Shown: positions 25,234 to 35,227, numbered from the stretch's first letter. The stretch: 64,000 nt of DNA from Paenibacillus xylanexedens (GCF_017874615.1 NZ_JAGIKV010000032.1:1-64000), one strand, 5' to 3'. A program made the numbers and translations. The notes: generated from the sequence alone by a model not told the origin.

Positions 25234-28200
25234 TTGTTACAAGCACTTATACAGGCTTTTTCCAAAGATCCGGACTTCGGGTCCATTACAGCCGGAATCA
25301 AGTCCGGCATGAAGGAACAATTGGTTTCGGGTCTATCCGGCTCGGCGCGTCAGATTATGCTGGCTGCCTTGCATCAGGAAATGAACCGACCATTGCTCGT
25401 AGTAACACATAATATGTTTTCAGCTCAAAAAATTGCAGAAGATTTACAGGAAGCGCTTTCACCTGATCAGGTGTTGATCTATCCTGCCAACGAGCTTGTC
25501 GCTGCGGAAGCTGCTGTTTCCAGCCCGGAAACATTGGGTCAGCGTATTGATGTGTTGGTCCGCTGCGCCCAGGGATTCAGGGGCGTTGTTGTTATTCCTT
25601 TTTCCGGGGTAAGACGTTATGTTCCGCTTCCGGAAGTGATGGCCAATGCTCGAATTTTGATTAAACAGGGCAACACACTTCAACTGGACTCCTTCCTGAT
25701 GGAGATGGTAAAGCTCGGATATGAGCGTGTGGAACGCGTGGAATCTCGTGGAGAGATGAGTGTACGCGGAGGTATCATCGACTTCTATCCGGTTACTTCA
25801 TCGATCGCATATCGGGTGGAGTTATTTGATGATGAGATCGACTCCATTCGGACATTTGATCCAGCGGATCAGCGTTCGATTGAACGGATTGAAGAAATTA
25901 CGGTTCTGCCATGCAAGGAGTTAATTGCAGATCGTGAACGTATGGAAAAGGCTGCTGATGCGGCTGCTCTTTTGCTGGAGCAACAGCTGGAGAAAATGAC
26001 GGACCGGCAGGCGAAGCTGCGTCTTCGTGAAGAAATTCACCGGGAGATCGAGCTTTTGCGGGAACACGTGTATTTCTCCGAAATGTATAAATATATTTCT
26101 CCGCTCTATCCGGAGAACAAAACGATCTACGACTATATGCCAGAAGATACCCTGCTGGTTCTTGATGAGCCTGCCAGACTATCGGAGACATCGAAACAGC
26201 TGGACCGTGATGAATCGGAGTGGAACCTGCATTTGATGCAAAACGGAAAAACACTTCCGGATCTTCCATTATCCGCAGACGGTGATGAACTCTTGTATGA
26301 GCGTCCATTCCAGACGCTGTTTATGTCGATCTTTTTGCGCCAAGTTCCACACACTCAACCACAAAACATTCTGAACTTCATCAGTCGTGGCATGCAGGAT
26401 TTCCATGGACAGATGAACGTACTGAAGGCAGAGATGGAGCGTTGGCATAAGGCCGGAGTCCAAGTGCTCATGCTGGCGAACGGTGAGGAGCGACTCGAGC
26501 GGATGCGCCGGGTACTGATGGACTATGATATTCCAGAGCCAGAGATGATGATCGGTAATTTGCAAACGGGATTTGAAATGCCGTCCATTCATTTGGCTGT
26601 CGTGACCGAGGGCGAGATGTTCTCGCAAAAACAGCGTAAAGTACGCAAACCGATTCGGAATGTAGATAATGCTGAACGGATCAAATCCTATAGCGAGCTA
26701 AAAGTGGGCGATTATGTCGTTCACCAGAACCACGGGATTGGTAAGTACCTGGGGATCGGCACCCTCGAGGTTGGCGGTATTCATAAGGACTACATGCATA
26801 TTCTCTATGCGGGTGGAGACAAACTGTCTGTACCTATTGAGCAGATCGATCTGATTCAGAAATATGTTGGTTCCGAAGAGAAAGAACCGAAAATATACAA
26901 GCTGGGCGGCAATGAGTGGACACGGGTTAAAAATAAAGTCCGCACATCTGTACAGGATATTGCTGATGATCTGATTAAGCTGTATGCAGAGCGTCAGACC
27001 TCCAAAGGGTTTGGATTCGACAAGGATTCTGCGGAGCAGCAGGAGTTTGAGGACATGTTCCCTTACGATGAGACACGTGATCAGGTGCGTGCGATTGAAG
27101 AAATCAAAAAGGACATGGAACAAAACCGTCCAATGGATCGTTTATTGTGTGGGGATGTTGGTTACGGCAAAACCGAGGTGGCTATTCGGGCTGCATTTAA
27201 AGCAGCTATTGAAGGCAAACAGGTGGCTGTACTCGTGCCAACAACCATTTTGGCACAGCAGCATTTTGAGACGTTCCGTGAGCGCTTCTCCGGTTATCCG
27301 TTCAACATTCATGTGCTTAGCCGGTTCCGCTCCCGTAAAGAGCAGAATGAAACAGCCAAAGGCATCAAGGCAGGCACAGTGGATATTGTCATCGGGACGC
27401 ATCGATTGCTGTCGCAGGACCTGGTGTTCAAGGACCTGGGACTGCTCATTGTTGATGAAGAACAGCGCTTCGGTGTAACCCATAAGGAAAAACTGAAGAA
27501 GCTGAAAACCAATGTGGACGTGCTGACGCTGACGGCAACGCCAATTCCGCGTACGCTTCATATGTCCATGCTGGGTGTGCGTGATCTGTCCGTTATCGAG
27601 ACTCCACCAGAGAATCGTTTCCCGGTGCAGACCTATGTGGTTGAACACAGCCAGGCGCTTGTTCGTGAAGCCATTGAGCGTGAGCTTGCCCGTGGCGGTC
27701 AGGTGTATTACCTCTACAACCGTGTTCAGGGAATTCAGGAGATGGCAGCCGAAATTTCTGAGCTTGTACCTGAAGCCAAGGTTGGTGTGGGACATGGTCA
27801 GATGTCGGAAACAGAGCTGGAGAAGACGATTCTGGACTTCCTGGATGGTGAATATGACGTGCTTGTGAGCACAAGTATCATCGAGACCGGGGTAGATATT
27901 CCGAACGTAAATACACTGATCGTACATGATGCGGATAAAATGGGACTCTCCCAGCTGTATCAGCTGCGCGGACGTGTGGGTCGTTCCAACCGTATTGCGT
28001 ATGCCTATTTTACGTACCAACGGGATAAAGTGCTTACTGAAGTTGCTGAGAAACGTCTGCAATCAATCAAAGAATTCACCGAACTGGGTTCGGGATTCAA
28101 AATCGCCATGCGTGACTTGTCGATTCGTGGTGCGGGAAATCTGCTAGGAGCGGAGCAGCATGGTTTCATCGCTTCCGTCGGGTTTGATCTGTATTCCCAG

Positions 28201-28761
28201 ATGCTTGCGGAGGAGATTAACAAACGCAAAGTTACGATGCTTGGCGAGGAGCCGGTACCTTCAGACCAGTGGAACACAACGCTGGATCTCAGTATCGATG
28301 CCTACTTGCCGTCCGATTATATCTATGACAGTATTCAGAAGATTGAGATCTACAAAAAAGTGGCGGTTATTGCATCCTTCGACGATGCGATGGAGTTGGA
28401 AGACGAATTGGTTGACCGATTCGGTGATCTTCCGGAAGCCGTCATTAACTTGCTGGCTGTTGCGCGGATGAAAGTATACGGCAAAATCTACGGCATTGAG
28501 TCCATTTCCCAACGTGGTGAGGACATTACCGTGAAGTTCTATGAAGGGCGTGAACATGCCTTTGAACTCTCGAAAATCGCGCACATTGGAAATCAGTTCG
28601 AAAGACGTGTACAATTTGAACAAGGACCCCATATGCTGATTCACGCTAAAGGCAAGGGGCTTGGGGATAAGCAACTGATGGAGCTGGTAGAGAAAATTCT
28701 GGAGTCCATGAAAACTGCTTTTAAATCAAAGGGGGAACTAAAGGATGTTACCAAAGTATAA
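25234..28761 (+). CDS. mfd: Transcription-repair coupling factor Mfd
   Basis: DNA translocase that removes stalled RNA polymerase and recruits UvrA. 1175 aa from TTG 25234 behind AGAGGTG; GTG 25225 is possible. Order: N-terminal UvrB-like part (LVSGLSGSARQIMLAALHQE, RGGIIDFYPV), RNAP-interacting CarD/Tudor-like domain near residues 490-560 (KVGDYVVHQNHGIGKYLGIG), RecG-like helicase motor with GDVGYGKTEVAIRAAFKA, DEEQRFG box and LRGRVGRSNR, and the C-terminal TRCF domain. prsA starts within its last codons. Confidence 0.97.
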   Translation: MLQALIQAFSKDPDFGSITAGIKSGMKEQLVSGLSGSARQIMLAALHQEMNRPLLVVTHNMFSAQKIAEDLQEALSPDQVLIYPANELVAAEAAVSSPETLGQRIDVLVRCAQGFRGVVVIPFSGVRRYVPLPEVMANARILIKQGNTLQLDSFLMEMVKLGYERVERVESRGEMSVRGGIIDFYPVTSSIAYRVELFDDEIDSIRTFDPADQRSIERIEEITVLPCKELIADRERMEKAADAAALLLEQQLEKMTDRQAKLRLREEIHREIELLREHVYFSEMYKYISPLYPENKTIYDYMPEDTLLVLDEPARLSETSKQLDRDESEWNLHLMQNGKTLPDLPLSADGDELLYERPFQTLFMSIFLRQVPHTQPQNILNFISRGMQDFHGQMNVLKAEMERWHKAGVQVLMLANGEERLERMRRVLMDYDIPEPEMMIGNLQTGFEMPSIHLAVVTEGEMFSQKQRKVRKPIRNVDNAERIKSYSELKVGDYVVHQNHGIGKYLGIGTLEVGGIHKDYMHILYAGGDKLSVPIEQIDLIQKYVGSEEKEPKIYKLGGNEWTRVKNKVRTSVQDIADDLIKLYAERQTSKGFGFDKDSAEQQEFEDMFPYDETRDQVRAIEEIKKDMEQNRPMDRLLCGDVGYGKTEVAIRAAFKAAIEGKQVAVLVPTTILAQQHFETFRERFSGYPFNIHVLSRFRSRKEQNETAKGIKAGTVDIVIGTHRLLSQDLVFKDLGLLIVDEEQRFGVTHKEKLKKLKTNVDVLTLTATPIPRTLHMSMLGVRDLSVIETPPENRFPVQTYVVEHSQALVREAIERELARGGQVYYLYNRVQGIQEMAAEISELVPEAKVGVGHGQMSETELEKTILDFLDGEYDVLVSTSIIETGVDIPNVNTLIVHDADKMGLSQLYQLRGRVGRSNRIAYAYFTYQRDKVLTEVAEKRLQSIKEFTELGSGFKIAMRDLSIRGAGNLLGAEQHGFIASVGFDLYSQMLAEEINKRKVTMLGEEPVPSDQWNTTLDLSIDAYLPSDYIYDSIQKIEIYKKVAVIASFDDAMELEDELVDRFGDLPEAVINLLAVARMKVYGKIYGIESISQRGEDITVKFYEGREHAFELSKIAHIGNQFERRVQFEQGPHMLIHAKGKGLGDKQLMELVEKILESMKTAFKSKGELKDVTKV

Positions 28762-29893
28762 AAAAGTAGGAAAAGTACTGTCTGTGAGCATGGTTGCAGT
28801 ACTATCCTTATCACTGCTTGCTGCTTGTGGCAAAAAGGAAGAAGCAAAAACACCTGAATCGACGGATACAAGTGCTGTAGTCGCTACGTATGATGGTGGT
28901 ACTATTACAGCCAATGAATTCGACATGGAGCAACGTGTCATGAAATTCCTCTATCCGGAGTATGCACAAATGATGGATATGGACGATTTCAAGGAGTATT
29001 TGGTGAAACAGGAAGTTGCTTATGAATATCTGAGTGGCAAAGCAACTGAAGAAGCCAAAACAGCAGGTACCAAAGCAGCAACTGAGCAATTCGATAAAAT
29101 GAAAGCTTCTGTTCAGGCAGATCAATGGACAGAAATGCTCAAAGCTCAGAATCTGACTGATCAGAACATCAAGGATTATATGACTCGGATCATGACAGTA
29201 ATCAAAGATAAAGAAACAGGCGTTACGGACGATGCAATCAAGGCTGAGTTTGAGAAAAACAAAGATCAGTTCACAACGGCTTCCGTTCGTCACGTGCTGA
29301 TTAACTTCACAGATCCAAAAACGCAAAAAGAGCGTAAGAAAGAAGATGCACTTAAAATTGCAAAAGAAGTAAAAACCAAGTTGGATGGCGGAGCTGATTT
29401 TGCTGAAATTGCAAAAAAATATTCAGAAGATCCAGGTTCTGCTGAAAAGGGTGGACTGTATGAAAATACACCGGTATCCACTTGGGTAGATGCATTCAAG
29501 GAAGCTGCAAAAACGTTGCCACTGAACAAAATCAGTGATCCGGTTGAGACGGAGTACGGTTACCACATCATGAAAGTGGAAGCTCGTACTGAAGCGGACT
29601 TCACCAAATTGACAGCTGAGCAAAAAGAAAGCCTGAAGAGCCAATTGGCAGCTGCTGAGATCGATACGTTCATGCAAAATGAATTGGACAAAATCGTAAA
29701 AGAAGTTAAACTGCCAAAAACAGAAAAAGCTGAAGAAGGTACGACTGAAGGTACTACGGGTACAGGAACTGAAGGAGAGAAAACAACCGAACCAAAAACG
29801 GATGACTCCACAGGTACGGATACCAAGACTGACCAAGGTACGACTGGAACAGACAAAGATGCAACTACAGATGAAGGTACAAGCAGCAAGTAA
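28745..29893 (+). CDS. prsA: Foldase lipoprotein PrsA (parvulin-type PPIase)
   Basis: Extracytoplasmic peptidyl-prolyl isomerase that folds exported proteins. 382 aa. Lipoprotein signal with lipobox LLAAC (Cys28-equivalent), SurA-N-like helices, a parvulin domain from about residue 180 (ASVRHVLINFTDPKTQKERK, FAEIAKKYSEDPGS, YGYHIMKVE), then a disordered Thr/Gly/Glu/Asp tail of about 50 residues. ATG 28745 follows GGGGGAACTAAAGG and overlaps mfd by 17 bases. In B. subtilis prsA is elsewhere. Confidence 0.93.
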   Translation: MLPKYKKVGKVLSVSMVAVLSLSLLAACGKKEEAKTPESTDTSAVVATYDGGTITANEFDMEQRVMKFLYPEYAQMMDMDDFKEYLVKQEVAYEYLSGKATEEAKTAGTKAATEQFDKMKASVQADQWTEMLKAQNLTDQNIKDYMTRIMTVIKDKETGVTDDAIKAEFEKNKDQFTTASVRHVLINFTDPKTQKERKKEDALKIAKEVKTKLDGGADFAEIAKKYSEDPGSAEKGGLYENTPVSTWVDAFKEAAKTLPLNKISDPVETEYGYHIMKVEARTEADFTKLTAEQKESLKSQLAAAEIDTFMQNELDKIVKEVKLPKTEKAEEGTTEGTTGTGTEGEKTTEPKTDDSTGTDTKTDQGTTGTDKDATTDEGTSSK

Positions 29894-29982
29894 GCTGGTA
29901 AAATTGCTGTGTTAGCATACGTTAAGGGTTAAATTCGCCCGAATGAATGCCTTGTACTACGTAAATATGGACAACCATACAG

Positions 29983-30026
29983 AGAAGCAAGGGGAGGACT
30001 TAGGACCTCCTTCTTGCTTCTTCTTT
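29983..30026 (+). terminator. Terminator after prsA
   Basis: AGAAGCAAG (29983-29991) with CTTGCTTCT (30013-30021), inner GGAGG/CCTCC pairing, then a T-rich run. Confidence 0.88.
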
Positions 30027-30223
30027 TATATATTCAAGTCGTATGGGTACATGGTCGCCTTCTTCGAAAGTTACACAACTATATTCTCCGAAGCATGTAT
30101 AAGGAAATGGGAACAGATGAATACTATGGTCAAGATATCACACTAAACGTTCTGGGACTTTCCTCTACCCATTAAGGAACAGTAGTTGAAAAATCTTCTC
30201 GAGAAAGTGGGGCAACATGTGAA

Positions 30224-30766
30224 ATGAAAGCTACTGGTATTGTCCGCCGTATAGATGACCTTGGTCGTGTGGTCATTCCAAAAGAAATTCGTCGTACGTT
30301 ACGTATTCGTGAAGGCGATCCACTGGAGATTTTCGTGGACCGTGATGGAGAAGTTATCCTAAAAAAATATTCGCCTATCAGCGAGCTTGGTGATTTTGCC
30401 AAAGAATATGGAGAATCGCTGTATGAGAGTACAGGTCACGTAACGATGATCTCCGACCGGGATACCATTATCACGGTGGCAGGAGGCTCGAAGAAAGAGT
30501 ATCTGGACAAGCAGGTAGGTCAACTGTTGGAGAGTTGTATGGAAAACAGAAAGACCATTCTGGAAACAAACAATGGTTCTTATGAACTTAGCAAAGATCA
30601 TGACGAGACGTTATCCTCTTTTGTTATTGCGCCGATTATTTCAGGTGGTGACCCCATCGGAACGGTTATCCTGTTCAATAAGGATGAATCGGTGAAGATG
30701 TCTCAGATGGAAGTGAAGATGTCTGAGACGGCTGCTGGTTTCCTTGGCAAGCAAATGGAACAATAG
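30224..30766 (+). CDS. spoVT: Stage V sporulation regulator SpoVT
   Basis: Forespore transcription factor that tunes sigma-G genes. 180 aa: AbrB-type DNA-binding domain (MKATGIVRRIDDLGRVVIPK, EIRRTLRIREGDPLEIFVD) and a C-terminal GAF domain (about residues 55-178). Start ATG 30224 has a weak site (GTGGGG). The 330-base upstream gap holds the prsA terminator; a clear sigma-G promoter was not found. Confidence 0.96.
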   Translation: MKATGIVRRIDDLGRVVIPKEIRRTLRIREGDPLEIFVDRDGEVILKKYSPISELGDFAKEYGESLYESTGHVTMISDRDTIITVAGGSKKEYLDKQVGQLLESCMENRKTILETNNGSYELSKDHDETLSSFVIAPIISGGDPIGTVILFNKDESVKMSQMEVKMSETAAGFLGKQMEQ

Positions 30767-30776
30767 ACCGCAGATC

Positions 30777-30815
30777 AACTCCTGGTGCCCTGTCTTGGGC
30801 ATACGGGAGTTTTTG
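30777..30815 (+). terminator. Terminator after spoVT
   Basis: AACTCC (30777-30782) with GGGAGTT (30805-30811) and inner GCCC/GGGC pairs, followed by TTTTTG. Confidence 0.85.
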
Positions 30816-30933
30816 CATTTTAAGGGACAACGAAGTTAATCCGGATGATTGTGATGGGGGAGGGTTAGTCTGTGTGCCTTCAGGCAGTTATAATAGCAAG
30901 GTATGCTTAAAAGGAATTACGCAGGAGGGACTT

Positions 30934-32682
30934 ATGAAACAGCCGTCTACAGGCTCAAGGCTGCTACAGGGTGCATTTATACTTGGGCTTGCCGCCATTA
31001 TCTCTAAAATCATTGGTGCTTTTCAGAAGATTCCGCTGCAGAATCTGGGGGGAGACGGTGTATTTGGCATCTACAATACGGTGTATCCGTTATATATGCT
31101 CATTGTTACGCTTGCTGCTGCAGGACTGCCGCTGGCCGTATCCAAATTCGTAGCAGAGCAGAATGCACTTGGAAGACCGGACGAGAGCAGAAGGATTATC
31201 CGATTATCTTCTGTGCTGCTCGGGGGAATTGGAATTATAATGGCGCTCTTGATGTATGCAGGTGCGCCGCTGATCGCTGACATGATTGGCAACCGCCATG
31301 TGGTTCCATCGATTCGTGCAGCTTCATGGGCGTTATTGTTCGTACCGGTGATGACAGGGCTGCGTGGATATTTTCAGGGATTACAACAGATGGTTCCAAC
31401 AGCGGTATCACAAGTGGTGGAGCAGACGATACGTGTCACCATCATGATTGTTTTGCTTCTGTGGTTGATGAGACGGGATGCTTCGCTTGAGACTATTGCT
31501 GCTGGTGCCATGATGGGCTCCGTTGCTGGTGGAATGGTTGGGCTGTTAACCATGTTAGGGTACATGGTCCGTCATCGGCGGAAAGACAGGGAAGCAGTCA
31601 CCGAACAGTTGAATTCGGAATGGAGCAGTATCAGCGGAGAGGTTGGATCAGATCGTCATGGGCGTCAGGAGAATACACCGGTTACGCCGCTGAAGAAAAC
31701 GGTGAGTGCTATTAACCCGGCTCTGGCAGAAAGATCACGATCCAATGGGGAGTGGATCAAGACGCTACTCATGTACGCCATTCCCGTCTGTCTCGGGTCG
31801 CTGGCTGTGCCACTGATGAATCTGGTGGATACCTTCACCGTGCCCCGATTGCTGCGGGGAGAAGGGCTGGATGAGGTTCAGTCGATGGTTTCCTTCGGCA
31901 TCTACAACCGTGGATTGCCGTTGGTTCAACTGGTGACGATGCTTGCCACGTCACTGTCTGTGCTCTTTATTCCGGCGATGGCGGAAGCCCGGTTAAAGGG
32001 CGGGCCAGAAGCCGTCCGGCAGCAAGCAGGCCTCGCGCTGCGCTGGTTCTGGTTGATCGGCCTGGCGGCATCCGCGGGTCTCGCGGTGCTGGCGGAGCCG
32101 ATTAACCGCATGCTGTACGGAGATGCCGCAGGCACCGAAGCACTGCGGTACATGGCGCTGACGGCTGCGGGCAGCACCGTCAGCATTATTGCGGCGGCGC
32201 TGCTGCAAGGCCTCGGCGCCGTGCGCGCACCCGCGTTCAGCATGCTGGCCGCCGCAGGCGTCAAGGCGCTGCTGAACGTCATGCTTGTGCCGGCGCTGGG
32301 CATCAGCGGCGCGGCCCTGGCAGGCGCAGTCGCCTACATGCTGGCGGCTGGCCTGAATGTGGCGCTGCTGGCGCGACTTGTCGCCCTGCGCCCTGCCCCT
32401 GGCGCCGTCCTGGCGAAGCCGGCGCTGGTGATCGCCGCCATGAGTCTGGCGGCGGTAGGCACGGCCTGGGCCGCCGAAGCGGTGCTCGGCGGCATGGGTA
32501 TCGCGGCCGACCGCAGGCTGGCCGCGATGGGCGTGAGCCTGCTGGGCATTGCCGCAGGCTCGGCCGTGTTCTTGCTGGCGGCGGCCCGGACAGGGCTACT
32601 GACCGCCGCGGAGCTGGCGGCTGTGCCCAAGTTGGGGCATCGCCTTGCCAAGCTGCTGCGCAGACTGCGTGTGCTGCGCTAG
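30934..32682 (+). CDS. spoVB: SpoVB-family polysaccharide/lipid flippase (MOP superfamily)
   Basis: Integral membrane protein of the MATE/MOP family; SpoVB is needed for spore cortex synthesis, probably as a lipid II flippase (YabM is the relative at this locus in B. subtilis). 582 aa from ATG 30934 behind CAGGAGGG. Many hydrophobic segments; PLQNLGGDGVFGIYNTVYPL and GLRGYFQGLQQMVPTAVSQV are typical. A charged cytoplasmic loop of about 70 residues sits at residues 210-280. From about 31980 to the end the base and codon use turns very G+C-rich (Ala/Gly/Leu), with no break in the frame. Confidence 0.88.
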   Translation: MKQPSTGSRLLQGAFILGLAAIISKIIGAFQKIPLQNLGGDGVFGIYNTVYPLYMLIVTLAAAGLPLAVSKFVAEQNALGRPDESRRIIRLSSVLLGGIGIIMALLMYAGAPLIADMIGNRHVVPSIRAASWALLFVPVMTGLRGYFQGLQQMVPTAVSQVVEQTIRVTIMIVLLLWLMRRDASLETIAAGAMMGSVAGGMVGLLTMLGYMVRHRRKDREAVTEQLNSEWSSISGEVGSDRHGRQENTPVTPLKKTVSAINPALAERSRSNGEWIKTLLMYAIPVCLGSLAVPLMNLVDTFTVPRLLRGEGLDEVQSMVSFGIYNRGLPLVQLVTMLATSLSVLFIPAMAEARLKGGPEAVRQQAGLALRWFWLIGLAASAGLAVLAEPINRMLYGDAAGTEALRYMALTAAGSTVSIIAAALLQGLGAVRAPAFSMLAAAGVKALLNVMLVPALGISGAALAGAVAYMLAAGLNVALLARLVALRPAPGAVLAKPALVIAAMSLAAVGTAWAAEAVLGGMGIAADRRLAAMGVSLLGIAAGSAVFLLAAARTGLLTAAELAAVPKLGHRLAKLLRRLRVLR

Positions 32683-32748
32683 CTTCATGCTCACGGTGCT
32701 CCTACACCCAGCACAGCTAATATGCAATTATAGGATATCGAATGATTC

Positions 32749-32757
32749 TGGTATAAT
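32749..32757 (+). promoter_or_regulatory. Extended -10 promoter before yabN
   Basis: TGGTATAAT is a perfect extended -10 element, 75 bases before the yabN start; no clear -35. Confidence 0.55.
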
Positions 32758-32831
32758 ACGTGTAATTAGTCCTGTTCAGGCACGATGAATCATTGAGCCT
32801 GGACAGGATAGTCCGGATGGAGGTTTACGTA

Positions 32832-34325
32832 ATGAGTGCAGCTTTAACCGTAGTGGGTCTTGGATCTGGAGATGCAGACCAACTGACCGTAGGTATTATC
32901 AAAAAAATGAAACATGCAGCTACGCTGTATGTACGTACCCTGGATCATCCCGTATTGAATGATCTGCAACAAGAGGGGCTGGAGATGACATCATTTGATG
33001 CTATCTATGAGGCGAAGTCCTCCTTCCCCGAAGTATATGATGAGATCGCGAATCAACTGATAGAAGCCGCTCGCAAGGGTGAGGCCGGAACCGAGATTGT
33101 GTATGCTGTACCCGGTCATCCGATGGTGGCAGAAGCAAGTGTACGCCTGCTCAAAGAACGTTGTCCGCAGATGGGCATTTCACTGCGTGTTATGGGCGGA
33201 GAGAGCTTCCTGGACGAAGCCTTTATCCGGCTTGGATTCGACCCAATTGAAGGTTTTCAACTCCTGGATGCCAGCAGCCTGAACACAGAACTGGTACAAC
33301 CACAGCTACATACGTTGATCGGACAAGTCTACGATGTGTTCACTGCTTCGGATGTGAAGCTATGCCTGATGGAGGTATACCCGGATGATTATCCGGTATT
33401 TGTGGGTCACGCGTTGGGTGTACAGGGCCAGGAGGTTATTCACAAGATTCCATTGCACGAACTGGACCGGATCGAAGGGTACGGCAATCTGTCACTGATC
33501 TATGTGCCGAAGAACACTGATGATGCCCTGCGTCGCAGATCCTTTGCGCGTTTGCATGAGATCGTCAATATTCTTCGTAGTCCGGGCGGCTGTCCATGGG
33601 ATCAGGAGCAGACACATCAAACCATTCGCAAAAACCTGATTGAAGAGACCTATGAGGTCATTGAGACGATCGATGAGGATGACCCCGACCATATGAAAGA
33701 AGAGCTGGGTGATTTGCTGCTGCAGATTTTATTGCACTCCCAGATGGAAGAAGAAGTGGGCACATTTAATGTGTATGATGTCATCGAAGGTTTGAATGAT
33801 AAGCTGATCTTCCGCCATCCACACGTTTTTGGCGATAATCAGGCAGAAGATGCGAATGAAGCTCTTCAGAACTGGGAACAGATGAAAGCAGAGGAGAAGA
33901 AGCGCAAAGGCCAGGACCAGCAGAAGGTTTCCGTGCTGGATGGTATACCGCGTGACTTGCCTGCGTTGATGAAGGGATACAAGTTACAGAAGAAAGCAGC
34001 CAAAGTAGGCTTTGACTGGGATGATGTTGAGGGTGTGTTTGCCAAGATCGAGGAAGAACTGGCGGAGTTGAAAGAAGCGGTGCAACAAGGCCAGTCTGCG
34101 GAAGAACGGAAGCTCGAACTGGGTGATTTATTATTCGCAGCCGCGAACGTTGCAAGATTCATCGATACGGACCCGGAAGAGGCGCTTGCTGCGACCAACC
34201 GCAAGTTCGTCGGGCGGTTCCAGTACATCGAGGAGCGTTTACGTGAACAGGGAAGAACACCAGCAGATAGCAATGTAGAAGAGATGGAGCAATTCTGGCA
34301 GGATGCGAAGAAGGCAGGATTATAA
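32832..34325 (+). CDS. yabN: Tetrapyrrole-methylase / MazG fusion (YabN)
   Basis: 497-aa two-part protein. Residues 1-220 are a tetrapyrrole (corrin/porphyrin) methylase-like domain (VVGLGSGDADQLT, VYAVPGHPMVAEASV). The rest is MazG nucleoside triphosphate pyrophosphohydrolase with two copies of the helical motif: CPWDQEQTHQTIRKNLIEET through EELGDLLLQILLHSQ, and IEEELAELKEAVQQG through ELGDLLFAAANVARF. Known to clean dNTP/NTP pools; the role of the methylase part is unclear. ATG 32832 lies seven bases after TGGAGGT. Confidence 0.94.
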   Translation: MSAALTVVGLGSGDADQLTVGIIKKMKHAATLYVRTLDHPVLNDLQQEGLEMTSFDAIYEAKSSFPEVYDEIANQLIEAARKGEAGTEIVYAVPGHPMVAEASVRLLKERCPQMGISLRVMGGESFLDEAFIRLGFDPIEGFQLLDASSLNTELVQPQLHTLIGQVYDVFTASDVKLCLMEVYPDDYPVFVGHALGVQGQEVIHKIPLHELDRIEGYGNLSLIYVPKNTDDALRRRSFARLHEIVNILRSPGGCPWDQEQTHQTIRKNLIEETYEVIETIDEDDPDHMKEELGDLLLQILLHSQMEEEVGTFNVYDVIEGLNDKLIFRHPHVFGDNQAEDANEALQNWEQMKAEEKKRKGQDQQKVSVLDGIPRDLPALMKGYKLQKKAAKVGFDWDDVEGVFAKIEEELAELKEAVQQGQSAEERKLELGDLLFAAANVARFIDTDPEEALAATNRKFVGRFQYIEERLREQGRTPADSNVEEMEQFWQDAKKAGL

Positions 34326-34632
34326 CGGGTTCAATTTTCTGGAAAATACCGATAAACCTTATTCCATCATGATATGCAGTATGTTATGATATACGAACAT
34401 GTGTTCAGCTGTATTGACTGGGGTTGGTGTTTAACGACGGATGGTTTCGGGTACTGGTCTTAGACTGTTCCCTGCGGACCATCGACAAAAAGCTAAAAAA
34501 AGTCGCGGACCAAGGCAGGATTTCAGATGCCAAGCCAGAATACATGTGTAGTGACCTAACGCGAACCAGCGACAATCGATGTATTGTCAGGGATCGCAGA
34601 TACTTTTTTTTCAATTTGGGAGGCTTTTAAAA
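34326..34632. other. Gap between yabN and hup
   Basis: About 300 bases with no supported gene. A 68-codon frame (34424-34630) has no family and no good start. TATGATATAC-type AT motifs near 34386-34394 and a TTGACT at 34414 are present, but no well-spaced promoter pair could be fixed. Confidence 0.35.
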
Positions 34633-34905
34633 ATGAACAAAACAGATCTGATTAACAACATTTCAACCAAAAGTGGTTTGACTAAAAAAGACGTTGAGTC
34701 CGTATTGAACGGCTTTTTGGGAGAAATTACAGATGCACTTGCCAGCGGAGACAAAGTACAATTGATCGGCTTTGGCACTTTTGAGACCCGCAAACGTTCC
34801 GGTCGTACCGGACGTAACCCACAAACAGGGAATGAAATCGTGATTCCTGAGTCCACTGTTCCTGCATTCAAAGCAGGCAACAAACTTAAAGAAGCCGTAA
34901 AATAA
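34633..34905 (+). CDS. hup: DNA-binding protein HU
   Basis: Histone-like nucleoid protein that bends DNA. 90 aa: MNKTDLINNISTKSGLTKKD, GFGTFETRKRSGRTGRNPQT, IPESTVPAFKAGNKLKEAVK, the DNA-binding arm being RSGRTGRNPQTGNEI. ATG 34633 follows GGGAGG. The stop TAA overlaps the ATG of rqcP by one base (TAATG), suggesting coupling. Confidence 0.97.
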   Translation: MNKTDLINNISTKSGLTKKDVESVLNGFLGEITDALASGDKVQLIGFGTFETRKRSGRTGRNPQTGNEIVIPESTVPAFKAGNKLKEAVK

Positions 34906-35183
34906 TGCGTCTTGATAAATTCCTGAAGGTCTCCCGGCTAATCAAACGCCGCACTGTGGCCAAGGACGTCTCTGAACAGGGACGTGTTCTGGTGAACGGA
35001 CGTGAAGCAAAGCCCAGCGCCGCTGTCAAAGTGGGCGATGAGCTGACGGTTCAGTTCGGTCAGAAACTGGTCACCGTGAGGGTGGAACGAATTGCCGAGA
35101 GTACCAAGAAGGATGAGGCGAGCAGCCTCTACACCTTGGTGAAGGAAGAGCCGATCGCCAAGGATAACGGGATGAACTGGTAA
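34905..35183 (+). CDS. rqcP: RqcP (YabO), S4-domain ribosome quality control factor
   Basis: Heat-shock protein 15-like S4 RNA-binding protein that works with RqcH in C-terminal alanine tailing on stalled 50S subunits. 92 aa: MRLDKFLKVSRLIKRRTVAK, then VSEQGRVLVNGREAKPSAAV and VGDELTVQFG of the S4 fold. Starts on the hup stop codon. A terminator follows, separating hup-rqcP from yabP-yabQ. Confidence 0.93.
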   Translation: MRLDKFLKVSRLIKRRTVAKDVSEQGRVLVNGREAKPSAAVKVGDELTVQFGQKLVTVRVERIAESTKKDEASSLYTLVKEEPIAKDNGMNW

Positions 35184-35227
35184 CAGTACATCTGGTATTG
35201 AATATTCATTCAATGCAAGTTGAATCG

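Noticed and set aside
27142-28062. 306-aa minus-strand frame opposite mfd
   Set aside because: Overlaps the helicase motor coding region; Cys/His/Phe-rich composition typical of antisense frames.
30061-30145. Sigma-G promoter for spoVT
   Set aside because: The closest -35/-10 pairs had wrong spacing (15 or 22) or mismatches.
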